64,000 nucleotides of DNA, taken from positions 2,296,001 through 2,360,000 of the forward strand of contig NC_079880.1 in the NCBI RefSeq assembly GCF_029227915.1, given 5' to 3'. This stretch comes from Hydractinia symbiolongicarpus. Taxonomy: Eukaryota; Cnidaria; Hydrozoa; Anthoathecata; Hydractiniidae. Below the pieces are notes generated by a model, which was not told the origin of the DNA, searched no databases, and saw nothing but the letters and a program-made list of their open reading frames with translations. The translations under genes and the position numbers were made by a program. Positions 37,694-51,273 of the stretch are shown here, piece after piece. Positions within the stretch are counted from its first letter, which is position 1, and the number at the start of each line of letters is the position of its first letter.

Positions 37694-37799
37694 ATAGTCA
37701 AAAGTATACAAAGAAAGTACCCAGGGAGTAAACTCATTTCCCGAACATAGTCAAAAGTATACAAAGAAAGTACCCTGGGAGTAAACTCATTTCCCGAAC
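37694..37799 (+). repeat. 53 bp partial tandem duplication, copy 3
   Basis: This third occurrence (37694-37746 and 37747-37799) lies 458 bp after copy 2. The spacing of 458 equals two monomers plus 53 bp plus 1, so this is a separate, later tandem copying of a short block ending in the 53 bp duplication. Both copies 2 and 3 are followed by TTTTTTTACCACTAAAACG. Confidence 0.88.
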
Positions 37800-38337
37800 G
37801 ATTTTTTAAATTATTTTTTTACCACTAAAACGCATGAGACTTGTAGTTTTCAAAAATGTTTTCATTTTTGATGAGACACTGAAAAAAAAGCAGCTTAATC
37901 GCCGGCAAACGAAAACCTGCGATATCCCTAAATCCCGGACTCGGCCCGTATAGTCAAAAGTATACAAAGAAAGTACCCAGGGAGTAAACTCATTTCCAGA
38001 ACGATTTTTTAAATTATTTTTTCACCACTAAAACGCATAAGACTTGTAGTTTTTAAAAATGTTTTCATTTTTGATGAGACGCTGAATAAAAGAAGTTTAA
38101 TCGCCGGCAAACGAAAACCCGCGATTTCCCGTAAATCCCGGCTTCGTCCGAATAGTCAAAAGTATACAAAGAAAGTACCCAGGGAGTAAACTCATTTCCC
38201 GAACGATTTTTTAAATTATTTTTTCACCACTAAAACGCATGAGACTTGTAGTTTTCAAAAATGTTTTCATTTTTGATGAGACGCTGAATAAAAGAAGTTA
38301 AATCGCCGGCAAACGAAAATTCGCGATTTCCCGTAAA

Positions 38338-39400
38338 TCCCGGACTCGGCCCGTTTAGTCAAAATTATACAAAGAAAGTACCCAGGGAGTAAACTCATTT
38401 CCCGAAAGATTTTTTAAATTATTTTTTTCACCACTAAAACGCATGAGACTTGTAGTTTTCAAAAATGTTTTCATTTTTGGTGAGAAGCTTAATGAAAGAG
38501 GTTTAATCGCCGGCAAACGAAATCCCGTAAATCCGGGGCTTGGCCCGTATAGTCGAATGTATACAAAGAAAGTACCCAGGGAGTAAACTCATTTCCCGAA
38601 CGATTTTTTAAATTTTTTTTTCACCACTAAAACGCATGAGACTTGTAGTTTTCAAAAATGTTTTCATTTTTGATGAGACGCTTAATAAAAGAGGTTTAAT
38701 CGCCGGAAAACGAAAACCCGCGATTTCCCGTAAATCCCGGGCTTGGCCCGTATAGTCGAATGTATACAAAGAAAGTACCCTGTGAGTAAACTCATTTCCA
38801 GAACGATTTTTTAAATTATTTTTCACCACTAAAACGCATAAGACTTGTAGTTTTTAAAAATGTTTTCATTTTTGATGAGAAGCTGAATAAAAGAAGTTTA
38901 ATCGCCGGCAAACGAAAATTCGCGATTTCCCGTAAATCCCGGACTCGGCCCGTTTAGTCAAAATTATACAAAGAAAGTACCCAGGGAGTAAACTCATTTC
39001 CCGAAAGATTTTTTAAATTATTTTTTCACCACTAAAACGCATGAGACTTGTAGTTTTCAAAAATGTTTTCATTTTTGGTGAGAAGCTTAATGAAAGAGGT
39101 TTAATCGCCGGCAAACGAAATCCCGTAAATCCGGGGCTTGGCCCGTATAGTCGAATGTATACAAAGAAAGTACCCGGGGAGTAAACTCATTTCCCGAACG
39201 ATTTTTTAAATTTTTTTTTCACCACTAAAACGCATGAGACTTGTAGTTTTCAAAAATGTTTTCATTTTTGATGAGACGCTTAATAAAAGAGGTTTAATCG
39301 CCGGAAAACGAAAACCCGCGATTTCCCGTAAATCCCGGGCTTGGCCCGTATAGTCGAATGTATACAAAGAAAGTACCCTCTGAGTAAACTCATTTCCAGA
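38338..39400 (+). repeat. Tandem trimer duplication, about 599 bp spacing
   Basis: A J-E'-F series recurs at +599. The J marker CGGACTCGGCCCGTTTAGTC is at 38341 and 38940, followed in each copy by an E' unit with the 10 bp deletion (about 38522 and 39120) and an F unit with CGCTTAATAAAAGAGG. The copies differ at CCCAGGGAG against CCCGGGGAG, at TGTGAG against TCTGAG, and at a T-run length near 38422, so they are not brand new. Confidence 0.75.
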
Positions 39401-42400
39401 ACGATTTTTTAAATTATTTTTTCACCACTAAAACGCATAAGACTTGTAGTTTTTAAAAATGTTTTCATTTTTGATGAGACGCTGAATAAAAGAAGTTTAA
39501 TCGCCGGCAAACGAAAACCCGCGATTTCCCGTAAATCCCGGCTTGGCCCGTATAGTCAAAAGTATACAAAGAAAGTACCCAGGGAGTAAACTCACTTCCC
39601 GAACGATTTTTTAAATTATTTTTTCACCACTAAAACGCATGAGACTTGTAGTTTTCAAAAATGTTTTCATTTTTGATGAGACGCTGAATAAAAGAAGTTT
39701 AATCGCCGGCAAACGAAAACCCGCAATTTCCCGTAAATCCCGGGCTTGGCCCGTATAGTCAAAAGTATACAAAGAAAGTACCCAGGGAGAAAACTCATTT
39801 CCCGAACGATTTTTTATATTATCTTTTTACCACTAAACGCATGAGACTTGTAGTTTTCAAAAATATTTTCATATTTAATGGGACGCTGAATAAAAGAAGT
39901 TTAATCGCCGGCAAACGAAAATCCGCGATTTCCCGTAAACCCCGGACTCGGCCCGTATAGTCAAAATTATACAAAGAAAGTACCCAGGGAGTAAACTCAT
40001 TTCCCGAACGATTTTTTAAATTATTTTTTCACCACTAAAACGCATGAGACTTGTAGTTTTCAAAAATGTTTTCATTTTTGATGAGAAGCTTAATGAAAGA
40101 GGTTTAATCGCCGGCAAACGAAATCCCGCGTTTTCCCGTAAATCCGGGGCTTGGCCCGTATAGTCGAATGTATACAAAGAAAGTACCCAGGGAGTAAACT
40201 CATTTCCCGAACGATTTTTTAAATTTTTTTTTCACCACTAAAACGCATGAGACTTGTAGTTTTCAAAAATGTTTTCATTTTTGATGAGACGCTTAATGAA
40301 AGAGGTTTAATCGCCGGAAAACGAAAACCCGCGATTTCCCGTAAATCCCGGGCTTGGCCCGTATAGTCGAATGTATACAAAGAAAGTACCCTGTGAGTAA
40401 ACTCATTTCCAGAACGATTTTTTAAATTATTTTTTCACCACTAAAACGCATAAGACTTGTAGTTTTTAAAAATGTTTTCATTTTTGATGAGACGCTGAAT
40501 AAAAGAAGTTTAATCGCCGGCAAACGAAAACCCGCGATTTCCCGTAAATCCCGGCTTGGCCCGTATAGTCAAAAGTATACAAAGAAAGTACACAGGGAGT
40601 AAACTCATTTCCCAAACGATTTTTTAAATTATTTTTTCACCACTAAAACGGATGAGACTTGTAGTTTTCAAAAATGTTTTCATTTTTGATGAGACGCTGA
40701 ATAAAAGAAGTTTAATCGCCGGCAAACGAAAACCCGCGATTTCCCGTAAATCCCGGCTTGGCCCGTATAGTCAAAAGTATACAAAGAAAGTACACAGGGA
40801 GTAAACTCATTTCCCAAACGATTTTTTAAATTATTTTTTCACCCTTAAAACGCATGAGACTTGTAGTTTTCAAAAATGTTTTCATTTTTGATGAGACGCT
40901 TAATGAAAGAGGTTTAATCGCCGGCAAACGAAATCCCGCGTTTTCCCGTAAATCCGGGGCTTGGCCCGTATAGTCGAATCTATACAAAGAAAGTACCCAG
41001 GGAGTAAACTCATTTCCCGAACGATTTTTTAAATTTTTTTCCCCACTAAAACGCATGAGACTTGTAGTTTTCAAAAATGTTTTCATTTTTGATGAGACGC
41101 TTAATGAAAGAGGTTTAATCGCCGGAAAACGAAAACCCGCGATTTCCCGTAAATCCCGGGCTTGGCCCGTATAGTCGAATGTATACAAAGAAAGTACCCT
41201 GTGAGTAAACTCATTTCCAGAACGATTTTTTAAATTATTTTTTCACCCTTAAAACGCATAAGGCTTGTAGTTTTTAAAAATGTTTTCATTTTTAATGAGA
41301 CGCTGAATAAAAGAAGTTTAATCGCCGGCAAACGAAAACCCGCGATTTTCCGTAAATCCCGGCTTGGCCCGTATAGTCAAAAGTATACAAAGAAAGTACC
41401 CAGGGAGTAAACTCATTTCCCGAACGATTTTTTAAATTATTTTTTCACCACTAAAACGTATGAGACTTGTAGTTTTCAAAAATGTTTTCATTTTTGATGA
41501 GACGCTGAATAAAAGAAGTTTAATCGCCGGCAAACGAAAACCCGCGATTTCCCGTAAATCCTGGACTCAGCCCGTATAGTCAAAAGTATACAAAGAAAGT
41601 ACCCAGGGAGTAAACTCATTTCCCAAACGATTTTTTAAATTATTATTTCACCACTAAAACGCATGAGACTTGTAGTTCTCAAGAATGTTTTCATTTTTGA
41701 TGAGACGCTGAATAAAAGCAGTATAATCGCCGGCAAACGAAAACCCGCGATTTCCCGTAAATCCCGGGCTTGGCACGTATAGTCGAATGTATACAAAGAA
41801 AGTACCCTGTGAGTAAACTCATTTCCCGAACGATTTTTTAAATTATTTTTTCACCACTAAAACGCATGAGACTTGTAGTTTTCAAAAATGTTTTCATTTT
41901 TGATGAGACGCTGAATAAAAGAAGTTTAATCGCCGGCAAACGAAAACCTGCGATTTCCCGTAAATCCTGGACTCAGCCCGTATAGTCAAAAGTATACAAA
42001 GAAAGTACCCAGGGAGTAAACTCATTTCCCAAACGATTTTTTAAATTATTATTTCACCACTAAAACGCATGAGACTTGTAGTTCTCAAGAATGTTTTCAT
42101 TTTTGATGAGACGCTGAATAAAAGAAGTTTAATCGCCGGCAAACGAAAACCCGCGATTTCCCGTAAATCCTGGACTCAGCCCGTATAGTCAAAAGTATAC
42201 AAAGAAAGTACCCAGGGAGTAAACTCATTTCCCAAACGATTTTTTAAATTATTATTTCACCACTAAAACGCATGAGACTTGTAGTTCTCAAGAATGTTTT
42301 CATTTTTGATGAGACGCTGAATAAAAGCAGTATAATCGCCGGCAAACGAAAACCCGCGATTTCCCGTAAATTCCGGGCTTGGCACGTATAGTCGAATGTA

Positions 42401-44370
42401 TACAAAGAAAGTACCCTGTGAGTAAACTCATTTCCAGAACGATTTTTTAAATTATTTTTTCACCACTAAAACGCATAAGACTTGTAGTTTTTAAAAATGT
42501 TTTCATTTTTGATGAGACGCTGAATAAAAGAAGTTTAATCGCCGGCAAACGAAAATTCGCGATTTCCCGTAAATCCCGGACTCGGCCCGTTTAGTCAAAA
42601 TTATACAAAGAAAGTACCCAGGGAGTAAACTCATTTCCCGAAAGATTTTTTAAATTATTTTTTTCACCACTAAAACGCATGAGACTTGTAGTTTTCAAAA
42701 ATGTTTTCATTTTTGGTGAGAAGCTTAATGAAAGAGGTTTAATCGCCGGCAAACGAAATCCCGTAAATCCGGGGCTTGGCCCGTATAGTCGAATGTATAC
42801 AAAGAAAGTACCCAGGGAGTAAACTCATTTCCCGAACGATTTTTTAAATTTTTTTTTCACCACTAAAACGCATGAGACTTGTAGTTTTCAAAAATGTTTT
42901 CATTTTTGATGAGACGCTTAATAAAAGAGGTTTAATCGCCGGAAAACGAAAACCTGCGATTTCCCGTAAATCCCGGGCTTGGCCCGTATAGTCGAATGTA
43001 TACAAAGAAAGTACCCTGTGAGTAAACTCATTTCCAGAACGATTTTTTAAATTATTTTTTCACCACTAAAACGCATAAGACTTGTAGTTTTTAAAAATGT
43101 TTTCATTTTTGATGAGACGCTGAATAAAAGAAGTTTAATCGCCGGCAAACGAAATCCCGTAAATCCGGGGCTTGGCCCGTATAGTCGAATGTATACAAAG
43201 AAAGTACCCGGGGAGTAAACTCATTTCCCGAACGATTTTTTAAATTTTTTTTTCACCACTAAAACGCATGAGACTTGTAGTTTTCAAAAATGTTTTCATT
43301 TTTGATGAGACGCTTAATAAAAGAGGTTTAATCGCCGGAAAACGAAAACCCGCGATTTCCCGTAAATCCCGGGCTTGGCCCGTATAGTCGAATGTATACA
43401 AAGAAAGTACCCTCTGAGTAAACTCATTTCCAGAACGATTTTTTAAATTATTTTTTCACCACTAAAACGCATGAGACTTGTAGTTTTCAAAAATGTTTTC
43501 ATTTTTGATGAGACGCTTAATAAAAGAGGTTTAATCGCCGGAAAACGAAAACCCGCGATTTCCCGTAAATCCCGGGCTTGGCCCGTATAGTCGAATGTAT
43601 ACAAAGAAAGTACCCTCTGAGTAAACTCATTTCCAGAACGATTTTTTAAATTATTTTTTCACCACTAAAACGCATAAGACTTGTAGTTTTTAAAAATGTT
43701 TTCATTTTTGATGAGACGCTGAATAAAAGAAGTTTAATCGCCGGCAAACGAATACCCGCGATTTCCCGTAAATCCCGGCTTGGCCCGTATAGTCAAAAGT
43801 ATACAAAGAAAGTACCCAGGGAGTAAACTCACTTCCCGAACGATTTTTTAAATTATTTTTTCACCACTAAAACGCATGAGACTTGTAGTTTTCAAAAATG
43901 TTTTCATTTTTGATGAGACGCTGAATAAAAGAAGTTTAATCGCCGGCAAACGAAAACCCGCAATTTCCCGTAAATCCCGGGCTTGGCCCATATAGTCAAA
44001 AGTATACAAAGAAAGTACCCAGGGAGAAAACTCATTTCCCGAACGATTTTTTATATTATCTTTTTACCACTAAACGCATGAGACTTGTAGTTTTCAAAAA
44101 TATTTTCATATTTAATGGGACGCTGAATAAAAGAAGTTTAATCGCCGGCAAACGAAAATCCGCGATTTCCCGTAAATCCCGGACTCGGCCCGTATAGTCA
44201 AAATTATACAAAGAAAGTACCCAGGGAGTAAACTCATTTCCCGAACGATTTTTTAAATTATTTTTTCACCACTAAAACGCATGAGACTTGTAGTTTTCAA
44301 AAATGTTTTCATTTTTGATGAGAAGCTTAATGAAAGAGGTTTAATCGCCGGCAAACGAAATCCCGCGTTT
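38940..44370 (+). repeat. Dispersed block duplication inside the array, 4034/4237 bp apart
   Basis: The rare TACCCGGGGAGTAAAC occurs at 39171 and 43205 (+4034). The rare CCAGGGAGAAAACTC occurs at about 39784 and 44021 (+4237). The difference of 203 is one extra monomer in the second copy, visible as ACCCTCTGAG twice in succession (about 43413 and 43616). Between these landmarks the order (E', F, A with CACTTCCCG, C, D, E) is shared. The block of about 1.2 kb was thus copied, and then one monomer was added. Confidence 0.75.
41450..42480 (+). repeat. Repeated I monomers (CCTGGACTCAGCCCG type)
   Basis: The I subtype has AAATCCTGGACTCAGCCCG, TTTCCCAAACG and AAATTATTATTTCACC, and is followed by a unit with TTCTCAAGAATG. 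It occurs three times close together (about 41552, 41961 and 42163). Elsewhere I occurs singly before H. The H subtype (TTCTCAAGAATG, AAAAGCAGTATAATC, CTTGGCACG) follows the first and third copies, whereas the middle copy pairs TTCTCAAGAATG with AAAAGAAGTTTAATC, making a hybrid I-H unit. Confidence 0.78.
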
Positions 44371-44686
44371 TCCCGTAAATCCCGGCTTGGCCCGTATAGT
44401 CAAAAGTATACAAAGAAAGTACACAGGGAGTAAACTCATTTCCCAAACGATTTTTTAAATTATTTTTTCACCACTAAAACGCATGAGACTTGTAGTTTTC
44501 AAAAATGTTTTCATTTTTGATGAGACGCTGAATAAAAGAAGTTTAATCGCCGGCAAACGAAAAGCCGCGATTTCCCGTAAATCCCGGCTTGGCCCGTATA
44601 GTCAAAAGTATACAAAGAAAGTACACAGGGAGTAAACTCATTTCCCAAACGATTATTTAAATTATTTTTTCCCCCTTAAAACGCAT

Positions 44687-47600
44687 GAGACTGGTAGTTT
44701 TCAAAAATGTTTTCATTTTTGATGAGACGCTGAATAAAAGAAGTTTAGTCGCCGGCAAACGAAATCCCGCGATTTCCCGTAAATCCTGGACTCAGCCCGT
44801 ATAGTCAAAAGTATACAAAGAAAGTACCCAGGGAGTCAACTCATTTCCCAAACGATTTTTTAAATTATTATTTCACCACTAAAACGCATGAGACTTGTAG
44901 TTCTCAAGAATGTTTTCATTTTTGATGAGACGCTGAATAAAAGCAGTATAATCGCCGGCAAACGAAAACCCGCGATTTCCCGTAAATCCCGGGCTTGGCA
45001 CGTATAGTCGAATGTATACAAAGAAAGTACCCTGTGAGTAAACTCATTTCCAGAACGATTTTTTAAATTATTTTTTCACCACTAAAACGCATAAGACTTG
45101 TAGTTTTTAAAAATGTTTTCATTTTTGATGAGACGCTGAATAAAAGAAGTTTAATCGCCGGCAAACGAAAACCCGCGATTTCCCGTAAATCCCGGCTTGG
45201 CCCGTATAGTCAAAAGTATACAAAAAAAGTACCCAGGGGGTAAACTCACTTCCCGAACGATTTTTTAAATTATTTTTTCACCACTAAAACGCATGAGACT
45301 TGTAGTTTTCAAAAATGTTTTCATTTTTGATGAGACGCTGAATAAAAGAAGTTTATTCGCCGGCAAACGAAAACCCGCAATTTCCCGTAAATCCCGGGCT
45401 TGGCCCGTATAGTCAAAATTATACAAAGAAAGTACCCAGGGAGTAAACTCATTTCCCGAACGATTTTTTAAATTATTTTTTCACCACTAAAACGCATGAG
45501 ACTTGTAGTTTTCAAAAATGTTTTCATTTTTGATGAGAAGCTTAATGAAAGAGGTTTAATCGCCGGCAAACGAAATCCCGCGTTTTCCCGTAAATCCGGG
45601 GCTTGGCCCGTATAGTCGAATGTATACAAAGAAAGTACCCAGGGAGTAAACTCATTTCCCGAACGATTTTTTAAATTTTTTTTTCACCACTAAAACGCAT
45701 GAGACTTGTAGTTTTTAAAAATGTTTTCATTTTTGATGAGACGCTGAATAAAAGAAGTTTAATCGCCGGCAAGCGAAAATTCGCGATTTCCAGTAAATCC
45801 CGGACTCGGCCCGTTTAGTCAAAATTATACAAAGAAAGTACCCAGGGAGTAAACTCATTTCCCGAAAGATTTTTTAAATTATTTTTTCACCACTAAAACG
45901 CATGAGACTTGTAGTTTTCAAAAATGTTTTCATTTTTGGTGAGAAGCTTAATCAAAGAGGTTTAATCGCCGGCAAACGAAATCCCGCGTTTTCCCGAAAA
46001 TCCGGGGCTTGGCCCGTATAGTCGAATGTATACAAAGAAAGTACCCAGGGAGTAAACTCATTTCCCGAACGATTTTTTAAATTTTTTTTTCACCACTAAA
46101 ACGCATGAGCCTTGTAGTTTTCAAAAATGTTTTCATTTTTGATGAGACGCTTAATGAAAGAGGTTTAATCGCCGGAAAACGAAAACCCGCAATTTCCCGT
46201 AAATCCCGGGCTTGGCCCGTATAGTCGAATGTATACAAAGAAAGTACCCTGTGAGTAAACTCATTTCCAGAACGATTTTTTAAATTATTTTTTCACCACT
46301 AAAACGCATAAGACTTGTAGTTTTTAAAAATGTTTTCATTTTTGATGAGACGCTGAATAAAAGAAGTTTAATCGCCGGCAAACGAAAACCCGCGATTTCC
46401 CGTAAATCCCGGCTTGGCCCGTATAGTCAAAAGTATACAAAGAAAGTACCCAGGGAGTAAACTCATTTCCCGAACGATTTTTTAAATTATTTTTTCACCA
46501 CTAAAACGCATGAGACTTGTAGTTTTCAAAAATGTTTTCATTTTTGATGAGACGCTGAATAAAAGAAGTTTAATCGCCGGCAAACGAAAACCGCCATTTC
46601 CCGTAAACCCCGGACTCGGCCCGTATAGTCAAAAGTATACAAAGAAAGTACCCTGTGAGTAAACTCATTTCCAGAAAGATTTTTTAAATTATTTTTTCAC
46701 CACTAAAACGCATAAGACTTGTAGTTTTCAAAATTGTTTTCATTTTTGATGAGACGCTGAATAAAAGAAGTTTAATCGCCGGCAAACGAAAACCCGCAAT
46801 TTCCCGTAAATCCCGGGCTTGGCCCGTATAGTCAAAAGTATACAAAGAAAGTACCCAGGGAGTAAACTCATTTCCCGAACGATTTTTTATATTATCTTTT
46901 TACCACTAAACGCATGAGACTTGTAGTTTTCAAAATTATTTTCATATTTGATGGGACGCTGAATAAAAGAAGTTTAATTGCCGGCAAACGAAAATCCGCG
47001 ATTTCCCGTAAATCCCGGACTCGGCCCGTATAGTCAAAATTATACAAAGAAAGTACCCAGGGAGTAAACTCATTTCCCGAACGATTTTTTAAATTATTTT
47101 TTCACCACTAAAACGCATGAGACTTGTAGTTTTCAAAAATGTTTTCATTTTTGATGAGAAGCTTAATGAAAGAGGTTTAATCGCCGGCAAACGAAATCCC
47201 GCGTTTTCCCGTAAATCCGGGGCTTGGCCCGTATAGTCGAATGTATACAAAGAAAGTACCCTGTGAGTAAACTCATTTCCAGAACGATTTTTTAAATTAT
47301 TTTTTCACCACTAAAACGCATAAGACTTGTAGTTTTTAAAAATGTTTTCATTTTTGATGAGACGCTGAATAAAAGAAGTTTAATCGCCGGCAAACGAAAA
47401 CCCGCGATTTCCCGTAAATCCCGGCTTGGCCCGTATAGTCAAAAGTATACAAAAAAAGTACCCAGGGGGTAAACTCACTTCCCGAACGATTTTTTAAATT
47501 ATTTTTTCACCACTAAAACGCATGAGACTTGTAGTTTTCAAAAATGTTTTCATTTTTGATGAGACGCTGAATAAAAGAAGTTTAATCGCCGGCAAACGAA

Positions 47601-50600
47601 AACCCGCAATTTCCCGTAAATCCCGGGCTTGGCCCGTATAGTCAAAATTATACAAAGAAAGTACCCAGGGAGTAAACTCATTTCCCGAACGATTTTTTAA
47701 ATTATTTTTTCACCACTAAAACGCATGAGACTTGTAGTTTTCAAAAATGTTTTCATTTTTGATGAGAAGCTTAATGAAAGAGGTTTAATCGCCGGCAAAC
47801 GAAATCCCGCGTTTTCCCGTAAATCCGGGGCTTGGCCCGTATAGTCGAATGTATACAAAGAAAGTACCCAGGGAGTAAACTCATTTCCCGAACGATTTTT
47901 TAAATTTTTTTTTCACCACTAAAACGCATGAGACTTGTAGTTTTTAAAAATGTTTTCATTTTTGATGAGACGCTGAATAAAAGAAGTATAATCGCCGGCA
48001 AGCGAAAATTCGCGATTTCCAGTAAATCCCGGACTCGGCCCGTTTAGTCAAAATTATACAAAGAAAGTACCCAGGGAGTAAACTCATTTCCCGAAAGATT
48101 TTTTAAATTATTTTTTCACCACTAAAACGCATGAGACTTGTAGTTTTCAAAAATGTTTTCATTTTTGGTGAGAAGCTTAATGAAAGAGGTTTAATCGCCG
48201 GCAAACGAAATCCCGCGTTTTCCCAAAAATCCGGGGCTTGGCCCGTATAGTCGAATGTATACAAAGAAAGTACCCAGGGAGTAAACTCATTTCCCGAACG
48301 ATTTTTTAAATTTTTTTTTCACCACTAAAACGCACGAGCCTTGTAGTTTTCAAAAATGTTTTCATTTTTGATGAGACGCTTAATGAAAGAGTTTTAATCG
48401 CCGGAAAACGAAAACCCGCAATTTCCCGTAAATCCCGGCTTGGCCCGTATAGTCAAAAGTATACAAAGAAAGTACACAGGGAGTAAACTCATTTCCCAAA
48501 CGATTTTTTAAATTATTTTTTCACCCTTAAAACGCATGAGACTGGTAGTTTTCAAAAATGTTTTCATTTTTGATGAGACGCTGAATAAAAGAAGTTTAGT
48601 CGCCGGCAAACGAAATCCCGCGATTTCCCGTAAATCCTGGACTCAGCCCGTATAGTCAAAAGTATACAAAGAAAGTACCCAGGGAGTCAACTCATTTCCC
48701 AAACGATTTTTTAAATTATTATTTCACCACTAAAACGCATGAGACTTGTAGTTCTCAAGAATGTTTTCATTTTTGATGAGACGCTGAATAAAAGCAGTAT
48801 AATCGCCAGCAAACGAAAACCCGCGATTTCCCGTAAATCCCGGGCTTGGCACGTATAGTCGAATGTATACAAAGAAAGTACCCTGTGAGTAAACTCATTT
48901 CCAGAACGATTTTTTAAATTATTTTTTCACCACTAAAACGCATAAGACTTGTAGTTTTTAAAAATGTTTTCATTTTTGATGAGACGCTGAATAAAAGAAG
49001 TTTAATCGCCGGCAAACGAAAACCCGCGATTTCCCGTAAATCCCGGCTTGGCCCGTATAGTCAAAAGTATACAAAAAAAGTACCCAGGGGGTAAACTCAC
49101 TTCCCGAACGATTTTTTAAATTATTTTTTCACCACTAAAACGCATGAGACTTGTAGTTTTCAAAAATGTTTTCATTTTTGATGAGACGCTGAATAAAAGA
49201 AGTTTATTCGCCGGCAAACGAAAACCCGCAATTTCCCGTAAATCCCGGGCTTGGCCCGTATAGTCAAAATTATACAAAGAAAGTACCCAGGGAGTAAACT
49301 CATTTCCCGAACGATTTTTTAAATTATTTTTTCACCACTAAAACGCATGAGACTTGTAGTTTTCAAAAATGTTTTCATTTTTGATGAGAAGCTTAATGAA
49401 AGAGGTTTAATCGCCGGCAAACGAAATCCCGCGTTTTCCCGTAAATCCGGGGCTTGGCCCGTATAGTCGAATGTATACAAAGAAAGTACCCAGGGAGTAA
49501 ACTCATTTCCCGAACGATTTTTTAAATTTTTTTTTCACCACTAAAACGCATGAGACTTGTAGTTTTTAAAAATGTTTTCATTTTTGATGAGACGCTGAAT
49601 AAAAGAAGTTTAATCGCCGGCAAGCGAAAATTCGCGATTTCCAGTAAATCCCGGACTCGGCCCGTTTAGTCAAAATTATACAAAGAAAGTACCCAGGGAG
49701 TAAACTCATTTCCCGAAAGATTTTTTAAATTATTTTTTCACCACTAAAACGCATGAGACTTGTAGTTTTCAAAAATGTTTTCATTTTTGGTGAGAAGCTT
49801 AATGAAAGAGGTTTAATCGCCGGCAAACGAAATCCCGCGTTTTCCCGAAAATCCGGGGCTTGGCCCGTATAGTCGAATGTATACAAAGAAAGTACCCAGG
49901 GAGTAAACTCATTTCCCGAACGATTTTTTAAATTTTTTTTTCACCACTAAAACGCATGAGCCTTGTAGTTTTCAAAAATGTTTTCATTTTTGATGAGACG
50001 CTTAATGAAAGAGGTTTAATAGCCGGAAAACGAAAACCCGCAATTTCCCGTAAATCCCGGGCTTGGCCCGTATAGTCGAATGTATACAAAGAAAGTACCC
50101 TGTGAGTAAACTCATTTCCAGAACGATTTTTTAAATTATTTTTTCACCACTAAAACGCATAAGACTTGTAGTTTTTAAAAATGTTTTCATTTTTGATGAG
50201 ACGCTGAATAAAAGAAGTTTAATCGCCGGCAAACGAAAACCCGCGATTTCCCGTAAATCCCGGCTTGGCCCGTATAGTCAAAAGTATACAAAGAAAGTAC
50301 CCAGGGAGTAAACTCATTTCCCGAACGATTTTTTAAATTATTTTTTCACCACTAAAACGCATGAGACTTGTAGTTTTCAAAAATGTTTTCATTTTTGATG
50401 AGACGCTGAATAAAAGAAGTTTAATCGCCGGCAAACGAAAACCGCCATTTCCCGTAAACCCCGGACTCGGCCCGTATAGTCAAAAGTATACAAAGAAAGT
50501 ACCCTGTGAGTAAACTCATTTCCAGAAAGATTTTTTAAATTATTTTTTCACCACTAAAACGCATAAGACTTGTAGTTTTCAAAATTGTTTTCATTTTTGA

Positions 50601-51273
50601 TGAGACGCTGAATAAAAGAAGTTTAATCGCCGGCAAACGAAAACCCGCAATTTCCCGTAAATCCCGGGCTTGGCCCGTATAGTCAAAAGTATACAAAGAA
50701 AGTACCCAGGGAGTAAACTCATTTCCCGAACGATTTTTTATATTATCTTTTTACCACTAAACGCATGAGACTTGTAGTTTTCAAAAATATTTTCATATTT
50801 GATGGGACGCTGAATAAAAGAAGTTTAATTGCCGGCAAACGAAAATCCGCGATTTCCCGTAAATCCCGGACTCGGCCCGTATAGTCAAAATTATACAAAG
50901 AAAGTACCCAGGGAGTAAACTCATTTCCCGAACGATTTTTTAAATTATTTTTTCACCACTAAAACGCATGAGACTTGTAGTTTTCAAAAATGTTTTCATT
51001 TTTGATGAGAAGCTTAATGAAAGAGGTTTAATCGCCGGCAAACGAAATCCCGCGTTTTCCCGTAAATCCGGGGCTTGGCCCGTATAGTCGAATGTATACA
51101 AAGAAAGTACCCTGTGAGTAAACTCATTTCCAGAACGATTTTTTAAATTATTTTTTCACCACTAAAACGCATAAGACTTGTAGTTTTTAAAAATGTTTTT
51201 ATTTTTGATGAGACGCTGAATAAAAGAAGTTTAATCGCCGGCAAACGAAAACCCGCGATTTCCCGTAAATCCC
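44687..51273 (+). repeat. HOR duplication: 3851 bp spacing, about 2.7 kb per copy
   Basis: About 44687-47422 matches 48538-51273 at +3851. Landmarks are CTGGTAG (44691/48542), GGGAGTCAACTC, GTTTATTCGCC (45351/49202), GGCAAGCGAAAATTCG with TTTCCAGTAAATC, CAAAATTGTTTTC (about 46730/50581) and GTTTAATTGCCGG. Differences are few: AATCAAAG against AATGAAAG (45953/49804), TCGCCGGC against TCGCCAGC near 44957/48808, AATCGCCGG against AATAGCCGG near 46168/50019, and CAAAATTATTTTC against CAAAAATATTTTC near 46932. The match stops at CCCGGCTTGG against CCCGGGCTTGG. Confidence 0.85.

Noticed and set aside
40826-41188. Minus-strand 120-residue open frame spanning two monomers
   Set aside because: It exists only because two adjacent units here differ in length enough to keep the frame open. 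Its two halves are the same repeat translated twice.
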